64,000 nt of DNA from Brevibacterium linens ATCC 9172 (GTDB lineage: Bacteria; Actinomycetota; Actinomycetes; Actinomycetales; Brevibacteriaceae). This document shows, piece after piece, positions 60,253 to 64,000 of this stretch. The DNA lies in contig NZ_FXYY01000010.1 in the NCBI RefSeq assembly GCF_900169165.1, positions 62,001 to 126,000 on the forward strand. Direction: 5' to 3'. A program made the translations under genes and the position numbers. The notes under the pieces are model-generated. The model ran no database searches, was not told the origin of the DNA, and was given only the letters and a program-made list of their open reading frames with translations. Positions within the stretch are counted from its first letter, which is position 1. The number at the start of each line of letters is the position of its first letter.

Positions 60253-61554
60253 TCAGCCGGCTGCTGCGGATCCGGCGTGTGCGGGTTCGCGCACGATGGG
60301 CAGCTCACACGTCGTCGGAGCGACCTGCCGATAACCGGAGAGGAACGTGTCGAGACGTTCGATCGCCTCGGAGAGCACCTCGACCGACGGCAGGGTGACG
60401 AGTCGGAAATGATCGGGCTTGGGCCAGTTGAAGGCCGTGCCGTGGGAGACGAGGATCTTCTGTTCGCGCAGCAGGTCGAGGGCGAACTGCTCGTCGTCGG
60501 TGATGCCGAACTTCTCGACATCGAGCTTCGCGAACATGTACAGGGCGCCGTCGGCGCGGTGGGCCGAGACCCCGTCGATCGAGTTCAGCCCCTCGTAGGC
60601 GACCTGCATCTGGTGGCCGAGGCGGCCCGTCGGCAGGATGAGGTCGTCGATCGACTGCTTTCCGCCCAGGGCCGCCTGGATGGCGTGCTGGGCCGGAACG
60701 TTCGAGCACATGCGCATATTCGCGAGCAGCTTGATGCCCTCGAGGTAGCTGTGCGCTTCGTCCAGAGGTCCGGTGATCGCCAGCCAGCCGGAACGGTAGC
60801 CGGCGACCCGGTAGGCCTTCGACAGCCCGGAGAAGGTCAGGCACAGAACATCATCGCCGGTGAGCGTGGCCATGTTGACCAGTTCGACGCCGTTGTAGGT
60901 GATCTTCTCGTAGATCTCGTCGGAGAAGACGATGAGGCCGTGCCGGCGGGCGATGTCGGCGATCTTCTGCAGCGTCTCCTGCGAGTACACCGCACCGGTC
61001 GGGTTGTTCGGGTTGATGACGACGATTCCGCGGGTACGTTCGGTGATCCGGGATTCGAGGTCGTCGAGGTCCGGCTGCCAGGCGTCTTCCTCCGCGCAGC
61101 GGTAGTGGACCGGGGTGCCGCCGGACAACGCCACCGAGGCGGTCCACAGCGGATAGTCCGGGCCGGGCACGAGGATCTCGTCGTCCGGGTTGCACAGGGC
61201 CTGCAGACTCAAGGTGATGAGTTCGCTGACTCCGTTGCCGAGGTAGACCTCGTCGGTGCCGAGATTGTGGATGCCGCGGGTCTCGTAGTACTGGACGACG
61301 GCACGGCGGGCCGACAGGATCCCCCGCGAGTCCGAATACCCCTGCGTCACGGGAAGGTTCGCGGCGATGTCCTGGACGATCGCCTCGGGGGCTTCGAATC
61401 CGAAGGGGGCAGGGTTGCCGATGTTGAGCTTGAGGATCGTGTGCCCGGCGGCTTCCATCGCCTGGGCCTCTTCGAGGACGGGTCCTCGAATGTCATAGAG
61501 GACATTGGCCAACTTCGACGACTGCCTGAACATGTGAACCGTGGAACCTTTCAT
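60253..61554 (-). CDS. alaA: Class I aminotransferase, alanine/AlaA-like
   Basis: 433 aa. PLP fold-type I: LNIGNPAPFGFEAPEAIV, YLGNGVSELI (phosphate loop), INPNNPTGAVYS, FSDEIYEKI (Asp/Tyr to PLP) and TFSGLSKAYRVAGYRSGW with the PLP lysine. The pattern SKAYRVAGYRSGW and VLYDIRGPVLEEA match the pyruvate-glutamate type (AlaA). A longer C-terminal tail (residues 415-433) is Ala/Gly-rich. ATG 61554 kept; MFRQ seven codons on is an alternative start. Confidence 0.88.
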   Translation of the reverse strand: MKGSTVHMFRQSSKLANVLYDIRGPVLEEAQAMEAAGHTILKLNIGNPAPFGFEAPEAIVQDIAANLPVTQGYSDSRGILSARRAVVQYYETRGIHNLGTDEVYLGNGVSELITLSLQALCNPDDEILVPGPDYPLWTASVALSGGTPVHYRCAEEDAWQPDLDDLESRITERTRGIVVINPNNPTGAVYSQETLQKIADIARRHGLIVFSDEIYEKITYNGVELVNMATLTGDDVLCLTFSGLSKAYRVAGYRSGWLAITGPLDEAHSYLEGIKLLANMRMCSNVPAQHAIQAALGGKQSIDDLILPTGRLGHQMQVAYEGLNSIDGVSAHRADGALYMFAKLDVEKFGITDDEQFALDLLREQKILVSHGTAFNWPKPDHFRLVTLPSVEVLSEAIERLDTFLSGYRQVAPTTCELPIVREPAHAGSAAAG

Positions 61555-61781
61555 TCGGGGAGTGCTCCACCTCCCACGCTATGCCCTCGCCGAGGCGGCC
61601 CTGACCAATCAGAGGCCCGTTTCCCAGACCTTTGCTCGGTTCGGAGGACCGTTGTGCAGACCTTTGGGATGCCGGGTTCACCTTACTCCCGGGATCTCAG
61701 TGGAATCTGGGCGGTTTCGGTAACGGCGTCGCATATGCGGAGCCATTGACGGCTGGCGTTCACGGATGTCTCATTCACCTT

Positions 61782-62621
61782 ATGAAGAACAATTCAGTCG
61801 AGGTGCGGGGTCTCACGATTCGGCGGGGTCGTCGGACCGTCATCGACTCACTGGATATTGATGTGCCCCGCGGGGCGATCGTCGGGCTGTTGGGTCCCAG
61901 CGGCAGTGGGAAGACGACGCTGATGCGGGCCGTCGTCGGAGTGCAGATCGTCGCGGGCGGACGTGTGCAGGTGCTCGGCCAGCCTGCCGGATCGGCGGAT
62001 CTGCGGCATCGGGTCGGCTACATGACCCAGTCGGCGAGCATCTACGACGACCTCAGCGTGCGGGCGAACCTGGCCTACTTCGCACGGGTGCAGGGCGCTC
62101 CGAAGACCGATGTCGACCGTGTGCTCGAGCGCACGGACCTCATCGGGCAGGCCGATCAGCTGGCCCGGACGCTCTCTGGCGGCCAGGCCAACCGGGTGTC
62201 CCTGGCTGCGGCGATGCTCGGTTCCCCGGACCTGCTGGTCCTCGATGAACCGACGGTGGGCCTTGATCCAGTGCTGCGCAATGATCTGTGGGATCTCTTC
62301 CGCGGGCTCGCCGAGGAGGGGACCACGCTGCTCGTCTCGAGCCACGTCATGGATGAGGCCACGCGCTGTGACCGGCTGCTGCTTATGCGGGAGGGCGCGA
62401 TCATCGCGGACACGACACCGCACGATCTGCTCGCAGGCACTGGGGCCGCCTCGGCGGAGGAGGCGTTCCTCGACATCATCGAGAAGGACGTGGCCGGTGG
62501 GGGATCTGCCGGGCACGGACGCCGGTCGGGGACCCATCTGCTCTCCCGGGACGTGAACGGTGCCGGTCGGCCAAGCCACGATCGGCGGGGCCGCGGGACG
62601 AGGGAGGGAGGCCGGCGATGA
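61782..62621 (+). CDS. ABC exporter ATP-binding protein, DrrA/NodI-type
   Basis: 279 aa. Walker A LLGPSGSGKTTLM (about 37-49), Q-loop YMTQSASIYDDLSV, signature LSGGQANRVSLA, Walker B LLVLDEPTVGLDP, His-loop SSHVMDEA. The ~50 C-terminal residues are Gly/Arg-rich and disordered. ATG 61782 fixes the start; the frame before it has no family match. Overlaps the permease gene by 4 bp (ATGA). Two CAGACCTTTG repeats (61625-61634, 61657-61666) lie in the upstream gap and might be regulatory. Confidence 0.92.
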   Translation: MKNNSVEVRGLTIRRGRRTVIDSLDIDVPRGAIVGLLGPSGSGKTTLMRAVVGVQIVAGGRVQVLGQPAGSADLRHRVGYMTQSASIYDDLSVRANLAYFARVQGAPKTDVDRVLERTDLIGQADQLARTLSGGQANRVSLAAAMLGSPDLLVLDEPTVGLDPVLRNDLWDLFRGLAEEGTTLLVSSHVMDEATRCDRLLLMREGAIIADTTPHDLLAGTGAASAEEAFLDIIEKDVAGGGSAGHGRRSGTHLLSRDVNGAGRPSHDRRGRGTREGGRR

Positions 62622-63352
62622 ACCCGATGCGCACCCTGGCGACGACGGGACGGGTGCTCGTCCAGATCCGCAACGACCCGCGTACGATCGCCCTGCTGCT
62701 CATCGTGCCCAGCCTGCTGATCGGCCTGGTGGCATGGATCTTCGACGAGACCGATGTGTTCTCGCGGATCGGTCCGGCGATGCTCGCGCTCTTCCCGTTC
62801 ATCGTCATGTTCCTCGTCACGAGCATCGCGACCCTGCGCGAACGCCGCAGCGGAACGCTGGAGCGGCTGCTGTCGATGCCGTTGGGACGCGGCGATTTCA
62901 TCCTCGGCTACACCTTGGCCTTCGGCTTGCTCGCCGTCATTCAGACGGCTGTGGCGGTCGGCTACGCGACTCTGGTGTGCGGTCTGGAGATCGAAGGATC
63001 GGTGGTCCTCCTCTTCGTCGTGGCAATCGCCGACGCCCTGCTCGGTACGGCTCTGGGCCTGCTGGCCAGCGCTTTTGCGCGCACCGAATTCCAAGTCGTG
63101 CAGTTCATGCCGGTATTCGTGTTCCCGCAGATCCTGCTCGGCGGGATCTTCCTTCCGCGTGACCAGTTGCCCGACGTGCTCGAAGTGGTCGGCGACTGGC
63201 TACCGCTCTCGCACGCGATCGATGCACTGGACGCGGTGTCGACCGGTGACGAGGACACCGCCTATATCTGGCTGAGAGTGCTCTTCATCGCCTGCTGGAT
63301 CGTCGGCGCCGTCATCGTCGGTTCGCTCACCCTTCGGCGTCGGACGCCGTGA
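62618..63352 (+). CDS. ABC-2 type exporter permease
   Basis: 244 aa, six predicted helices. IRNDPRTIALLLIVPSLLIGL at the first helix, ATLRERRSGTLERLLSMPLGR (the cytosolic motif of ABC-2 permeases) and FPQILLGGIFLPRDQLP near the end. Works with the ATPase encoded just before it to export a lipid, drug or metabolite. Ends 4 bp before a strong hairpin. Confidence 0.9.
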   Translation: MNPMRTLATTGRVLVQIRNDPRTIALLLIVPSLLIGLVAWIFDETDVFSRIGPAMLALFPFIVMFLVTSIATLRERRSGTLERLLSMPLGRGDFILGYTLAFGLLAVIQTAVAVGYATLVCGLEIEGSVVLLFVVAIADALLGTALGLLASAFARTEFQVVQFMPVFVFPQILLGGIFLPRDQLPDVLEVVGDWLPLSHAIDALDAVSTGDEDTAYIWLRVLFIACWIVGAVIVGSLTLRRRTP

Positions 63353-64000
63353 GACGCACCGAGCCCATGGGGTGCCACGAGCTGAGGCACCAGTTCGTTC
63401 CGGACCCCATGGGCTCGGTGCGGTCACTGAGTTCGTGGGGTCGGCGACCGTCCCCGCGGACGAACGCGAGGTAGCACAGCCACAGGGCGAGAGCCCACAG
63501 CAGGCCGACCCACAGCGCCGGGCGCGAGTCGGGGACGACCATGACCAGCACGAAGAGAATGAATGCCACGGTGAGCCAGGAACCGAGGGGCCATAAAGGC
63601 ACGGGGAATTCGCTGGGCAGACGGTTCTCCCGGGTGATCGCGCGTTTCATCCGAAGGTGGGCGGCGAGGATGACCAGCCAGACCAGCAGCGTGGCGAAGG
63701 TGGCCAGTGCCCCGAGCAGGAACAGAGCCTGGTCGGGGTAGAGGTAATTGAGAAGCACTCCGACGAGCAGGGCGACGACCATGGTGATGACTGTCATCAC
63801 GGGCACGCCATTGCGGGAGGTGCGGGCGAAGGACCGTGGGGCCTGTCCCTGTTCAGCCAGCCCATGGAGCATCCGGCCGGCGCCGTAGATATCGGCGTTC
63901 ATCGCAGACAGCGCCGCAGTGATGAGGACGACTTGGAGGACGGCAGCGGCTGCCGTGAAACCGACGGAGTCGAAGATCGCGACGAAGGGACTGACGTCGG
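63327..64000 (-). CDS. Amino-acid permease (APC superfamily), 3' part
   Basis: Partial: the frame runs off the right end of the window. The part seen begins near DVSPFVAIFDSVGF and passes through LITAALSAMNADIYGAGRML and GQAPRSFARTSRNGVP, the helix 8-9 signature of the amino-acid transporter family (AroP/GabP-like), then helices and a basic tail. The last ~30 residues (ELSDRTEPMGSGTNWCLSSW and beyond) are encoded by the terminator hairpin and overlap the ABC permease gene by 26 bp, so the original stop may have been lost. Confidence 0.82.
   Translation of the reverse strand, partial: DVSPFVAIFDSVGFTAAAAVLQVVLITAALSAMNADIYGAGRMLHGLAEQGQAPRSFARTSRNGVPVMTVITMVVALLVGVLLNYLYPDQALFLLGALATFATLLVWLVILAAHLRMKRAITRENRLPSEFPVPLWPLGSWLTVAFILFVLVMVVPDSRPALWVGLLWALALWLCYLAFVRGDGRRPHELSDRTEPMGSGTNWCLSSWHPMGSVRLTASDAEG
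63356..63421. terminator. 18-bp perfect hairpin, permease/amino-acid permease boundary
   Basis: GCACCGAGCCCATGGGGT (63356-63373) pairs perfectly with 63404-63421 around a 30-nt loop. Directly follows the ABC-2 permease stop. On the other strand it lies inside the last codons of the amino-acid permease frame. Strong stem, no U-tract. Confidence 0.7.

Overview
This is a GC-rich chromosomal segment of an actinobacterium. The actinobacterial signs are GC-ending codons throughout, many GTG/TTG starts, a DtxR/IdeR-type iron box, LCP and lysozyme-like cell-wall proteins, and a Sec-dependent formate dehydrogenase of actinobacterial type. The gene mix (D-serine ammonia-lyase, degradative HMG-CoA reductase, PucR-type regulators, siderophore uptake) would suit Brevibacterium or a close Micrococcales relative, but genus is inference. 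I see no rRNA, prophage, insertion sequence or CRISPR array.

Layout. 0.1-4.6 kb: housekeeping genes (HAD phosphatase, GNAT acetyltransferase, cold-shock protein, LCP ligase, thioredoxin, methyltransferase), with a striking nested palindrome at 1478-1543. 4.7-10.7 kb: fdhA-fdhB-nrfD operon; fdhA is read through an in-frame TGA (selenocysteine) followed by a SECIS-like hairpin. 11.0-18.9 kb: an island of visibly lower GC with a tightly packed eight-gene operon (four-TM protein, FtsK/SpoIIIE-type ATPase, tail-anchored coiled-coil protein, three tiny helical proteins, two unknowns) and an opposing overlapping two-gene unit. This is the best candidate for an undescribed system, most like a stripped-down type VII (ESX-like) export apparatus. 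19.0-23.6 kb: the complete selenocysteine machinery, selD opposite tRNA-Sec-selA-selB, serving the fdh operon.

23.8-43.8 kb: aldehyde dehydrogenase, nucleotidyltransferase, secreted lysozyme-like protein, a Phd/VapC-type toxin-antitoxin pair, a PucR-controlled catabolic cluster (M20 hydrolase, ThDP enzyme, MHS transporter), a DUF2332 gene bracketed by two ~95-bp direct repeats, an MFS transporter plus GlcD-like dehydrogenase, LysR plus EamA exporter, a divergent siderophore pair around an iron box with repeated perfect palindromes, and D-serine ammonia-lyase. 43.9-64 kb: two envelope proteins, an amino-acid permease, a decayed LysR/GntR pair that lost its shared promoter region, a PLP decarboxylase with divergent LysR, a mevalonate-degradation operon (mvaA, mvaB, TctB-like, TctA-like) with a GAF-PucR regulator, an alanine-type aminotransferase, an ABC exporter, and the 3' part of an amino-acid permease that leaves the window.

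Across the window a 10-mer, GCCGAGGCGG, occurs at least 21 times in balanced orientation, in genes (several reading frames) and between genes. This is far above a rough expectation of about one.
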